Positions 26,001-37,800 are shown, numbered from the stretch's first letter. The stretch: 64,000 nucleotides of DNA from Apostichopus japonicus (GCF_037975245.1 NC_092579.1:999001-1063000), one strand, 5' to 3'. Translations and numbers: made by a program. The notes: generated by a model not told the origin, from the letters alone.

Positions 26001-29000
26001 AGGACACTGTGACCTGATACACTGTGTTCTGTGACCCTACGTGACGTCATATAAATGAGTGGACATGCCGATACACAGTACAACACTACTAACTGCGTTT
26101 ATTTTAGTAGTAGATTCAATTGAATCAACCAGGACACTGTGACCTGATTTACTGTGTCCTGTGACCATATGTGACGTCATATGAATGAATAGACATGCCG
26201 ATACACAGTACAACACTGCTAACTTAATGAGATGAACATTTGTTGTTACTGTGACATGCATACAAATACCATGGAAGATGTGGAATGGGCTGAGTCCAAG
26301 ACAGATTCAAACCCAATGAACCTCGAGCTAATGTACGTATCAATATACAGCCCCCCCCCCCCCCAACCACACAAGCCCCTTCCTTCCTCACCATAGCCTT
26401 GCCATACTATATGTATATGTTTGTAAGTGTTATCCTATCAGCAACACCTTCCTAATCACCAACGACTTATGTCATATCAATTTACTGAATGAAACCAATT
26501 GTCCGTCGAGAGTTCAGTGTAACTTTAGAAAAAAACCGGTCTCGGTTAATTGATAACATTGACTCTGTAACCTTACAAACTGACAATATCATGTATCGTA
26601 CTTCTGTACAATGTTATAGTTAGACAGAATTGCATACATTATTTGTTTATTATTTATATTATCTCCATTATTATTAAGTTTGTCAATATGTAATTACGAT
26701 TCAGTGTGGTTAAATATAACGAAACCAATAAGACCAAGGAAAAATGTTTAGAAATTTATCATTACGTATGGTCACATGTTTCTTCATATAAAATACATAA
26801 CGGCAAGTCAGTTTTATGAAAATACATTTTCTAGTTTCTGTTGATCACTTCAATTAGATGGAAAATTGATGTTCATGCAGCTCCCACTCATCGAGATTGA
26901 TGGTATGTGCCTTGTCGAGTCACACGCTCAAGAAAATTACCTCGGATGGAAATATGACATGCTAGGAACCACCAAGGAAGAAAGAGGACAGTAAGAAATG
27001 TTATCATATCGAGATATTTTATACTAAATCATTAACATGTTTAAGAAATTGGTTCTGGTGCAAATATATACATACATCAACACATTGAGAAGCACTGTTT
27101 CATGTCCAGATTGTAGAAAAGTATTTCAGGAGTTTTTGTATTCATGGCATGTCTGACGAGAGGGGAGAGTCAGAGAGGCTGAATCTCCGGGATCTGATTT
27201 CAACTGAAGGGCCCGGAGAATATGAGATATAAAAAAAATCATAAATACTTAATTCGGAATGAAGGCTGCAGAAAAAAGGTGCCCGGATGCAAAATTGTCC
27301 GTGTCACCATACCTGGCTTTCAACACCCCTGGGTGATGACCATGGGTTCAGTTAATGACGCTATAAATGTGTCTTATATAGAAACGTATTCCATGTTAGC
27401 ATAGTTGCAAGCGTAACGATGCACGTATGACCTTTGTGTTATACGTGTTACGACTGTTTGTGGTCACGGTGGTAGTGTTACGAACATTATCATGCATATA
27501 CGTGTTATAATTTTACGACCATGCTAACATGTAGGTTTTACGTTATGTTATGAGTGACACGACCGTATTAAACTATATATACTTGTTGCAATTTTTTATG
27601 ATATATACGAGTGTTAGGAGACACGGTTTATACGTGTTACGAATGTTATGGTGAATACAACCGTTTCGAACATAGTTTATGCGCTCCACGCGTGTTATAA
27701 TTAGTTCGAAGTGTTAAGAACAGAGTTCATATATATTTACACCGTGTTACGGATGTTGTGATCAGAACGTGTTCTACGGCCATATGTATACTACGTGTTA
27801 CGGTGGTGTTTTATTTGGAGGTTTTGGGGCGTCGAGTGTTATGAGTATTACTATATAAAGTAACGGCGATTGCTATTTGAATGCAGTTACTGGATATGCC
27901 AACCATGTCAAACAATACCTGTAATAACACTGTAATAAGTACCGCGCGTGTTCATCGGGCTGTATACCGACACAGTTATGAATACGATTAACTTTGAGAA
28001 ATTAATATGAGTAAAAAATATAAATACAAGAAAGCTAATATGGATTATTGTCACATAATATTCCATAATTATTATATTTTTAGGGATTTTTCATTCATAA
28101 TAATTTAAGTACTTCCTTTTCTTTTGCAATTTTGATTGGATTTAGTATACTGATGCTTTATGAGGGAGCACGGTCTTTTCATGACGTAGCTCAACCTGCT
28201 AGGTGGATTGTATTTCAACCCGAAGAGAAATGGTCAAGTTTTGCGAAAGAGGCAACTGAAAAAGCGAGAAAAAGATACCTTCCTCCGTATGAAAAGGTAA
28301 TCTGTTAATTCACAGAGCGTTTTTATCCCTTTTACGTATAATTGTTTCGACGACAAGAGATCTCTTATGTAAGGTACCATGGTAGGCTCATAATTGACGC
28401 ACTTAAGGATTTGATCAACGATGTCTATCAAGGAAAGATCCATATTAATCAACTGTATGTGTTTTTCATATGTGTAGTTCCTCAGAAATATAATGATTTC
28501 AAAATATTTAAGGTTCTGTGCTTATGCACCGTATAATTGAGCAGAATTTGACCACAAAATGTCTGCCGTGTCAAATCCTTTCATACCCCTAAATTGACAC
28601 ATTTGTCGATAAGCTAACTGTAGGCCTCAGTATGCATCCATTGACTTTAGATGCTGTTTGCTATGCTCTGAGCCTCTAAGCTCAGACAGGTCAGGTCCCA
28701 GAGAGTAGTGGTATGATATTGAGGTAATGTTGGTTATTTTTAGGGTGTAATATTTTCCAAATGCCTAAAAAATGTGCAAAACTGGGGGGAGGGTGTTAAA
28801 AGCTTAAGAAAAACCACAATTTGGTCAGCAAATAGCTGAAATGGATTCAAGCTCATGAAATATGTATTTCTGCTTGACTGCAAAAAGTTCAAGTGGCCTG
28901 CTGTATCGTTGCTAGTAATATTTGAAGTGCGTCAATTACGAGGGTGCGTCAATTATGAAGCCTTTACTATATATGAATTCAAAATACAATTTACTCTATG

Positions 29001-30154
29001 TTAATTTCAATGTCAACCGTATTGTCCTTAGATCGGTGTTATATTGGTGCAGGGGCGTAGCGAAGGTGTTTTTGTTGGGGGTGTGGAGAATTTGATTTGC
29101 CGACGGATCTGGAAGTGGTGACTGAAATGGGGGAGGGGTCTAAGGGTAGGGGGTCTACCCCTCCCCTTTGGAAATTGTTTAGTTTTGAAACGTCCTTAGA
29201 TGCAATCTGGTGCATATTTTAAGTCAAATTTGGCACGGAAGAAGCTCCCGTTCTCCTTTTCTCTATTCAGCTTTCCTTCTTTCTTCCCCTTCCGCTCTCT
29301 TCACCTTTTCTCCTTTTGCCGACAGACCCAAAATTTGCCGACAGCGACCAAATTATTGGGGGTGTGTGACACCCCCCCCCCACGCCCCCCCCCCTCCGCT
29401 CGCTACGCCCCTGTATTGGTGTTATCCTATACTATACGTCCAGATCGAGATGTGGAACGATAATGACTTGACACAATGTGCGAAATCTATTTTAATAGTT
29501 GTATTAAGTGTCAGGACTGAATCGTAACATTATCATCACATGTAATACCGCCATGTGTTATTCTAACTATTCTACTGCAGACTCTAGCCGAGAATGGTAC
29601 TGGGTTTCTGGTCGGTGACTCTGTCACGATTGCTGACTGTGCTTTGTTCAACATCCTCTCGTATCTTGATGAGATGGCTTGCTATGATAATGTCCTCAAT
29701 GACTACCCGCACTGTAAAGTAAGTTTATAACACTATTTGTGGATACTGCTATCGAGTTAAATTAAGGTTAAGGCGTGGAAGGTCTTGTAAACAGTATAAA
29801 ACATTTCAACAACCAATTGTTTCATACGAACACCCTTAAAACGAACACCCTCAACACCCATCAAACATTCTAAGAATTGAGTACATATTGAACGGTTTCT
29901 TGTTCTCTTTTCTACTTTATATACACTGTGTTTGCTTTTGTTCCAAATTTCTCGGTTTTGTTCTTTCGATAATAATAAACTCCCACGTGATGTCAAATAT
30001 ATGATTTATATTGTATTTCAATGTCTTTATTCCTCAGGCGTTTGTAGGGAAATTCTCCGAGCTTCCAGGGGTAAAGAAATATCTCGATAGTCCTCGGCGT
30101 TTCCCTCCCCCGGATGTGGCGTATGGGAAGGAGGCCCTCGCAGTTTTGTTTTAG
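23012..30154 (+). CDS. Glutathione S-transferase, alpha-class-like, complete six-exon gene
   Basis: The product would conjugate glutathione to electrophiles in the cytosol. Exons: 23012-23098, 24000-24051, 26858-26990, 28146-28296, 29581-29718, 30038-30154; all borders are AG/GT, phases agree, and the total is 225 aa, normal for the family. The start is the first ATG of a YLRGRAFVEVSRLIFAA-containing exon and matches the pseudogene's start. Numbering fits alpha-class GSTs residue for residue: Tyr9 (the catalytic Tyr position), Arg13 and Arg20, Gln54-Leu55-Pro56 in MFMQLPLIEIDG with the cis-Pro, and Ser68 at the usual Thr68 glutathione contact. Position 67 is Glu where Gln is common. The C-terminal domain has a KRYLPPYEK segment, FLVGDSVTIADCALFNIL with the N-capping T-x-x-D (Thr157, Asp160), and a PRRFPPPDVAY tail like alpha-class enzymes. 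Intron 2 holds the CRE-bearing satellite; intron 4 holds two transposon remnants. A related pseudogene lies 6.6 kb upstream in the same orientation. A sigma- or mu-type assignment is less likely. Confidence 0.93.
24650..26222. repeat. ~130-bp satellite, 12 units, each with a TGACGTCA palindrome
   Basis: Twelve units lie in intron 2 of the GST gene. TGACGTCA occurs at 24737, 24868, 24998, 25128, 25258, 25390, 25520, 25650, 25780, 25912, 26042 and 26172, i.e. spacing 130-132 bp. The 132-bp steps (an extra TA before the CRE) recur 522 bp apart and are followed by units with TAGTGGTAGGTTTAATTG, so there is a four-unit higher-order period. The last unit is the most diverged. Antisense frames of about 100 aa arise because three units equal 390 bp; I see no evidence they are genes. 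Confidence 0.97.
27410..27860. repeat. Degenerate ACGTGTTACG-rich repeat
   Basis: Within GST intron 3, words such as TACGTGTTACG, ACGTGTTATAA and GTGTTACGA recur every ~15-50 bp without a fixed period. It looks like a heavily diverged tandem array. Confidence 0.6.
28385..28966. mobile_element. MITE with ATAATTGACGCAC ends, copy A
   Basis: Ends are inverted: GGCTCATAATTGACGCAC at 28,385 and GTGCGTCAATTATGAAGCC at 28,944. The interior (e.g. AATTTGACCACAAAATGTCT, and GCTCTGAGCCTCTAAGCTC) is closely shared with copy B at 61,261-62,212. No coding capacity. The right end carries a duplicated GTGCGTCAATTA motif. It lies in GST intron 4. No target duplication could be set with confidence, so the superfamily is open. 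Confidence 0.78.
29050..29413. mobile_element. Non-autonomous hAT-like element with perfect 8-bp duplication
   Basis: A 364-bp element with inverted ends CAGGGGCGTAGCGA / TCGCTACGCCCCTG. The flanking octamer TATTGGTG is identical on both sides (29,042-29,049 and 29,414-29,421). The interior is G-rich at left and C-rich at right, without transposase. It sits in GST intron 4, 167 bp before exon 5. Confidence 0.9.
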
Positions 30155-30524
30155 GATGTTATCAATTTATCCCGGAACGTTAAGCACTGTATAAGATATA
30201 CGCCGAACGTGAAATGAAACTTATGAGGCAATGAGTGGTATTATGTAATGATTAAACAAGACCAAATTTACAAGATACCCAAAAAAATTATGATATATTA
30301 TAAATTATTATTCATTTTATCTCAGTATTAGTTACTACTTTGCTTAATGTCACAGTAAAGGAATGCCTGCTGAGTTAAAATTATATCCACTTCATAGGAT
30401 ATTTTTCTGGTGTAGGTTTGACATATTATAAAACCTTCCTGATAAATCTCAGATAATGTTTATTAAAGTACTATTGTATAGGTGTTTGTTTCTTCCCAAC
30501 TACACAATTCCATTAAACAATATA

Positions 30525-30580
<56 letters not shown>

Positions 30581-31364
30581 TGTATATATAGATGTATATG
30601 CATATATATATGTCAAGATTTACAATTTTATTTATTAATTTATCTTACTGATATAAAATTTAATACCCAATAAATAGTCGGTGAACCTCCACCTTCCCTT
30701 TATTCATGTCATAATTTTGTAACTGCATTTCTGGATTCTGTAGGGAACCACAATGATGCAATGTGTTTGCTTGCAAACTAAGCTTCAAGTTTGCACTGAC
30801 TTTCAAAATCTGTTTAATTATTATTAAAATTTATGTAGACGGTTTCGCGTTGCTAACTAGCGTCCTCAATTTTAGTCGTTATACGAGATTAAATAAAAAC
30901 AAAATTAATACAAGAATACAGTTGACTTTTCAATCTAAGATCAATATTATGTGAACATTGTATCTTTTTTGAGATAAAGCCTGGTCACGTAAACCAGGAT
31001 GCTTGATATGCACTCCCGGTTTCCTCACATTGATACTGAAACCGTATGATCATTACGATGTTACGCCAAGGGAGTCGCGATACCCTTAGGACAATCATAA
31101 CTTTGTTTTGATAGTGTGTTCCTTCAGATACATTAATATATCTGGCGACGATACTAATGCAATATTTTCTTTCGTTCTTTTTGTTTGTTTTAGTTTTGTG
31201 TCAATTCTGTAAGTTCTTCGGTTCTTCATTGTGTTTGATCTTAATGGATTCAGTGATTTAGACGGCAATTAAAGACAGAAACAATTATGTCGCCTTGGAA
31301 TAGCATATGCAAATTAGGAGAAACACATGTAACACAGTATAGTTATAAGGCATAACATATAAGG
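30155..31364 (+). other. GST 3' UTR and flank
   Basis: Follows the GST TAG. AATAAA occurs near 30,669, after a (TA)n run, and ATTAAA-like words occur earlier. No further coding sequence was seen to 31,364. Confidence 0.5.
30522..30615. repeat. (TA)n microsatellite
   Basis: Nearly pure TATA run with few interruptions, 370 bp after the GST stop codon. Confidence 0.97.
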
Positions 31365-31372
31365 GCATATAC

Positions 31373-32878
31373 CATGGGCGGGATTACGGGGGGGGCAAGA
31401 GGGGGCATTTGCCCCCCCCCCCACTTTTTTCCAGACCTTAGTTCACTTTTTTGTCGTTTTTGCAGACAAATGTGCACAACCCTAATCGAAGTTATTCCGC
31501 CACAACAGCTCTATCAAATAGGCCTATTTGTTTCGAATCTAAGTCGAATTTGTTTATAACATCGTAACATGTAGCATGCAGAATAACTGGAGCTGGAGCT
31601 AGCACATTGTTCGCAGCACAGGTTACGAATCCTGGAGCTAACACACTAGCGATTCAATTCTGCATGTGATGAATCCGCGGCATGTGCTACAGTTCTAGCT
31701 TCAGGAATTGATTTTCAACGTTGCTGCTCTTCTGAATGCGTTGAATAACTAAATCCAGAAAAACGATTTACGAAAGCCAGATTTGCATATTGGGTATATC
31801 AATAATTAAATTCAATACACTGACACAAGACACCCCCCGTGTCATTCAACAATATGCAATGGCAATGCCGATGTAGTATCTTTACTGCTCGAAATCCTGG
31901 AATGATGCATGCAAATCGAATAATGTAAATTACAAATTGGCACTAACACAGTAATACATTAAATCCATTGTTTACTGCCAGGCAATAATTTCATTTTTAA
32001 AATCTCAGCCAGTACTATGAAATGACTCGTAACCGATATTGCTCCATGTTGCACCTAGTCGCATTGTAAAATCCAAAAAGTCACCCCGCCTCAACTTCAG
32101 TGGCGACGGAACCGGTGGACTTGAGGGGCTTATCCCCCATGAAAAGAGTGGGGGGGGGGGTTAGGTATGTTCAGCCCCCAATATTTGCCAAGTGCTCCAA
32201 GAAGTGGGGACCGCGGGGAGAATTTCGAAGTGGGTGCTGAACATATTCTTGATCGGTCCAATGCACAATATACTAATAATTTTAGGGGGAAAGAACTGTC
32301 TAGATGCGATTTATTGTTACCAGAGGTGTCATTTTTGCTGATCTAGGATTTCCTTTTTGCTTAAATTTCGACGCGCCGCGCCAACTGATGGTGGTGCACC
32401 GACTAAATAGTGACGTATAAGCTTCAGTTGTACATCCCCATATAAGTTCTTCTATCCGTCCTCCCTAAATTAACACACGTTCATTAATTGTTTAAATGCA
32501 ATTTAAAGCCTATATGGGTGTTAATTTTACTGATCTAAGGGTACATTTCATCGAAAATTTCGACGCTTAGATAGTGACGTATAACAAAAGTTGTACATCA
32601 CCATCTGACCATATGTTCTACTATCAATCCTCTTCAAATTTTTAAACGATAATTAACTATCTAGATACAATTGCAGACATAAGATCCATATTTCAAGGAT
32701 GGGTACATGCAGCTTAGAGCACTCGGGAAGTGCCGTTTCCGGCCATCTGGAGGGTTTGTAAAGCCCAAAAATGTCTTGTACGCTCCGCGCCAACCGATGG
32801 TGGCGCTCCGCTTAGATAGTCTTGCTGGCAGGTTTGCCCCCCCCCCCCCCCACTTTCACAACTCAAATCCCGCCCCTG
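31373..32878. mobile_element. ~1.5-kb hAT-like element, non-autonomous
   Basis: Inverted ends CATGGGCGGGATT (left) and AATCCCGCCCCTG (right) differ at one position. Flanking octamers GCATATAC and GTTTATAC match at 6 of 8. G/C tracts lie just inside both ends. The interior shares the CGCTCCGCGCCAACCGATGG segment with the CAAGGG family and contains other G-rich fragments near 32,100-32,240, so it may be a composite. No transposase frame. Confidence 0.65.
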
Positions 32879-32886
32879 GTTTATAC

Positions 32887-34474
32887 TATGTGAAAGAAAC
32901 TTTCCATGAATAAATGAACATACGCAGATGTCTTTCACAAAGCATGACTCTCTCTTATATGTATATTTGCTATATAGCGGCTGCGTGAATAATTGGGCAC
33001 CGAGTAACATTTCCTAATGAATATGCATTAGAACGTACACTTGACTGTGTCAGAATGACGTCACGTTATAACTCACTCGAAATGCACTTTACGAAAGATT
33101 TTTATCGATATATGCTAGCATACTTCATAAATTTCCTCGACACACTAAATTGTCAACGTAATGAAGTTCTACAACTAGCTACACCCCTCACTGGATTGAA
33201 GAAATGTTGGCCATTGATGGCATTTTCAGTTTTCCATATCATGACCATGTGGAGTTTTAGTTATGAGAGCAAAAGGGTTTCACTTGTATACAAGCCTCGT
33301 TACTCATTATGCAGTGACGTATAATTTTGTACGCTTCCCCTAGAAGGTCTAAACTTGGTCTAAAATGGCTAATTTCACCAATTTCTGGACCAGATTTCCT
33401 TCCATTTTCCTCCCATTCCTCAAAACACCAGTTTATGTTTGATAACATATCGCAAAAGAAATTTCTTTTTTGACACATTTCCCGAGACAGGAGACCACTG
33501 GGGTAGATTGATATCGAATCGATATCTTGAGAATGCCACCAAATAGACACTCTATAATGACCGTACATCCTACTGAATAACTCATGAATAAACATGAACA
33601 ATAATCATGTGACATCTTATCAGTTATCATGCAGCGACTACAGGTTGTCAGTCTGTTCACTGTCAGCATGGGGAATCGTAAAGACATGTTCATCACCATG
33701 ACCACAGAGGCATAAAGCGTTGACGCTATTGTCATTCTCATAATATGGGAGAGAGCATAGGAGGAACATGACAGGGGTCTGACGTCACGTCTCATTTAGG
33801 ATTGTTTTCTTTGAGAACAATTGAAACAACTCAAATGAGCTAGACCAAGGGAAATATCAGAGGTAATATGGGTTCATCTCCTGAATGAGATTACTTCATT
33901 TACACCCCCAACATCTCCCCACACCCAATCATCCCTCTAAACAATCCCTCCAATAATTGTGTCTAGGGTTTGCCATTGTGTCAACATTTTAATCTTAGTG
34001 CCGATATTTCCAGAAGAATTTCACATTCCCTCTGTTGTTCTTTTTATATTAGAACTTTAATTATGTTGGCACTGAAGTTAGCGCCATTAGGTCATGTGCG
34101 GTGCTGCAATATCTTAGGTTCAGCATTCAAAATTAATTTCAATATTCAAAATCCATCTCTTTTACAGTAAATACGTATTGTCATAAATAAAGTAAACCGT
34201 TAAGAATTTGAACATGAATGTGGCTAGATGACGTCATATTTAGACTTGTTCAAGTCTACAAAATGGTCTGTATAGGAACAATAAAACTGTGAGACATCTT
34301 GAACTGAAGTTAAATTGTCTTAGCTGCTTGAGAAATTTCTTCATCATTTGTATGTACATATAACACTATGGCAATTGATGATGGATGGGTTTCACATTAA
34401 ACGAAAAATATTTTAATGTCTAAATGAATAATATAAAATGACAATATACAATGGAAAAGAGGAAAGAAATTTAA
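32887..34474. other. No gene recognised
   Basis: Contains three TGACGTCA sites (33,056, 33,780, 34,229). A 120-residue antisense frame at 33,433-33,795 is not convincing as a gene (see rejected items). Confidence 0.4.
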
Positions 34475-34541
34475 GGCTAGAACGAGATTCGAACCTCTGC
34501 AGCTTACAAGACCACAGCTCTACCAACTGCACTATCCAGAC
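34475..34541 (-). pseudogene. tRNA-like sequence, probable tRNA-Thr(UGU) pseudogene or SINE head
   Basis: On the minus strand there is an A-box-like TAGTGCAGTTGG, an anticodon loop CTTGTAA (anticodon TGT) and a B-box GGTTCGAATCT in correct order. At 67 nt it is short. Acceptor and T-stem pairing are poor, so it is unlikely to be a working tRNA. A SINE derived from a tRNA is possible, but no tail or second copy was found. Confidence 0.5.
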
Positions 34542-34887
34542 CTTTGTTTGACCTATGTGGTCATTCTTTTTCTGGGGGCGCCATTCAGAAAGCACAGTAC
34601 CTTGCATATCGTGTTACCAGGGATCAATCTCCAGTTTCATTCGAAACAACCCAGCAAATGGAGAAGGGATGGGATTTCGAGAGAAATTCGGCTTCTTAAA
34701 TATAATCATAAAAGTTAATGAATAATAATTAGAATAACAACATAGTTTTAATTATTGTAAATAAAACATATAAACCGTTCATATATTTTATATATCTATA
34801 AGTAAATCCGAAAGTTCGATATATAGGAATATGTATATGAACAAGTTGTCTTTCAGATTTGTACTTATTTAAATTATAGCTGTCGCC

Positions 34888-37800
34888 ATGGAGATAGACG
34901 TTTTATTACAACAACAAAAATGTATTCGAAATGAAGAAGTAATCAATGACTATTGGCTCTACATTTTGCAAGAAAAAGCCAAAGTCAATGAAATTGTTGT
35001 GTACACCCAGCTCATTTGCGTAGATTACAGGTATATTGGCTACACTTGTTTTGTTTGGTTCCTATATCTATTTCTAGTTTGGGTTTTCTTTTTCAATTAT
35101 TTCTCTTTTTTTGGAGGTGGTTTCTTTCACACAATTAATGAAGACTGTGTATACGTGTCATTATGTAATTATATTGGAGGACGTAATAATCGATATAAGC
35201 CAGTCGATGTTTTTTATGTAACTTTTCTTCTGTCCATTCTGATGATAGAGGTCAATGGTGATCGATTTAACGTGATCATCCATTTATTACGGTACGTTGC
35301 CTTCATTGCGTAAGAACTTGACGTTACGTTAGGTAATGTTCAATGACGTTTTCCGATGATCAATACAGTACAGCAATATTATCATTTAAAGAATAAGTGA
35401 AACGAAATTTATCTTTTCAAATATCGTAAACTTATTTCGCATAATTTGTACGGTTAATGCAAACCTTCCACATGAGCCACTAAATTAATTATGAAACTAA
35501 AATAATTAAGGACAAGATTGCTGCATATGTAACTTTAACGTTCTCTGTACAGAAATAATAATAAAACCTACAATATTGTTAGATTTTGTTAGATTCTTGC
35601 ATTTTAAATATCTCGAAAAAGTCGTTTTGACTATTGGTTTAAATGCACTCTTTTTCAAATGAAACGGCCAAATAGTTATACTCAAGCCACGAAAAAACTT
35701 CTACACTAACACCGCAACTTCACATCGAGTGTCGTGGATTCCAGAAGATCCAAATCCGAGTCCAGAAATTAAAGGGTCTCGAGTAGTAAAGCCCTGGTAG
35801 GTTCGATGATTTATTTCACAGTAATTGGTTACATCTTTCTATTGTATTTGTCAGACAGGCCCTATAGAGGGTCCGAATGTATGATTTCTAGCAATACTGA
35901 GGTTAGAGTTGAAGTTGTCTCTCTCTATGACATAACAACAATGCATTTCAAGTTATATTTGTCTTTCTTTTATGGTACAGACTTGTAAACGCAGTCTATT
36001 AAAACATTTGCATGAATGGCAAAGAAACAGCAAATTTGATATGAAGAAGGCTACCCCAGATGTGTTCAAATGATAAAATCTCAGTGTTTCTCAGTGTTTA
36101 TAATGGAAATATCCACATATAAAAACATACGCCAATATAGGGCATGGTATGAATTATGAGACTATGCACGATTCACAAAAATATGCATATTCATCATTAT
36201 AATTTAGTTGCAGTTTGTTGTCTGCTTCCCAAACATGACCTATAGTAGCCACCAAAATGTCTTCTGAAATCCTTTTCCCTGCAAGGAGAAAACAGAAAAG
36301 ATATATGAAATATGGGAATTAATCTGTTCTATTTTAAACGCATCCGTAAGTTTCAATTTAAATTTCATTAAGTATTAACCGATCTCAAGAGATTTAATAT
36401 ATAAATTTGATTGGTTCCCAATAAATTCGAAGTCAAATTATCTCACATGAAAAATGTGTGACGTCACCGTACAGGTATTGTCGGTCTTACAGTCATATCT
36501 TGCCATAACTCGCCGTTATCTGTCGTGACGTCAGATGCAAATCCAACTAAAGAAATTCTGATCAAAGGTATGTATATAAGACTAATATATTCAAATCTGT
36601 TCAAAGAATTTCAGAAGATATAACTTGAACATTATGATACGAGATGAATTAAGTGTGCCGGGATATTCAGAATGGTACGGGAATGTTAGCTTGTTTACCA
36701 CTCACAATTAATTAGTGTAAATACAATATAGCCAATATAAAGCTAAAATCATCTCTTTCTTTCCTTTTTTGTCCTCTTTTCCTTGGTGGCGGAACTTGGG
36801 CAGGGGTAGGAGCCGTAGGAGCCAGGGGGAAATGGGGCCGTCCCCCCCCCACACTTTTTTCCAAAATAGCAAATGTGCCCTACTGGCAAATAAAATGTGC
36901 CCCTTTGATGTAGAACTGTCTTTTGGATATCCTAAGCCTTTGTTAAGTTTAATATTTTATTTGAGTTACTTATTTTTAGTCTTTACATGCTATTTTTAAA
37001 ATGGAACCCTTGTATTTTTGTAGCACGGTTAACAATAACAATCTCAATATATAGTATTGATAGCATTTACTAATACATTATATATATTTGAGTAATATGG
37101 CCGGTGTGTATCGGTTTATAGCACGAGAGGTGGTTTTGGAATGAGAAAGTGCCCCTCTTATGTCGTGCCCCCCCCCCCCCACTTTTTGGAAGCTTCCTAC
37201 CCCCTGAACTTGGGTATTCGTTCAGTCTATTGCATGATGCTTTCATACAAACTGTTGTAAAAGGCTTTACTCTTTGTGTTTCCGTTTTTCAGTGATCGGA
37301 TTAATCGCATCAAGGCTAGATCAGGCAGGGTAAGTATACCTTGATCCAGATAATCACCAATGTCCTTAGCAGCTTGTGCGTTCATCAGCTATTCATCAAA
37401 GTATGCAGGAATTTAAATCCTATATTGTTATTTAAATTAACATCTATACTCCCAAACGGAAAAGATAAAAGACTGGTTTATCATATCTATAGACGTACAG
37501 GCATGTCTGTGTACATACGTGGGCTTTCAGTATATAGCCTTTATAAGCAGACGTGTTAACTTAACCACTACTTCCATGGGACTGGGGTTGAGAGTGGAAC
37601 AAGTTGTTTGATACACAGGCTTTATTTTGGGTGACCTTTTTGAAATAGTAACTTCATTTGCACACTTCGGAATGGATTATCTTCTCCACAGTTTTGGTAC
37701 TGAGTTATCTTTATGTTAGTACCAATAATATTTACGGACAAATGTTCCTTATCGCGGTTTCCAATGGAACAATGTTATATATCTTATCATTGGCAGACAA

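Noticed and set aside
24650-26222. CRISPR-like array
   Set aside because: Repeats are directly adjacent ~130-bp monomers without unique spacers, and the genome is eukaryotic.
25253-26261. Minus-strand ~100-aa frames with repeated Cys/Met/Val segments
   Set aside because: Three 130-bp satellite units equal a multiple of three, so the frame simply repeats; it lies inside a GST intron.
33433-33795. 120-residue minus-strand frame with a hydrophobic stretch resembling a GPCR third helix (TIASTLYASVVMVMN)
   Set aside because: Only one helix-like segment, no conserved Arg motif in frame, no further helices on either side; resemblance is too weak.
34888-35313. Single 141-codon gene
   Set aside because: The second half becomes Phe/Tyr-rich after a good donor at 35,031, so only the first 47 codons are plausible coding sequence.
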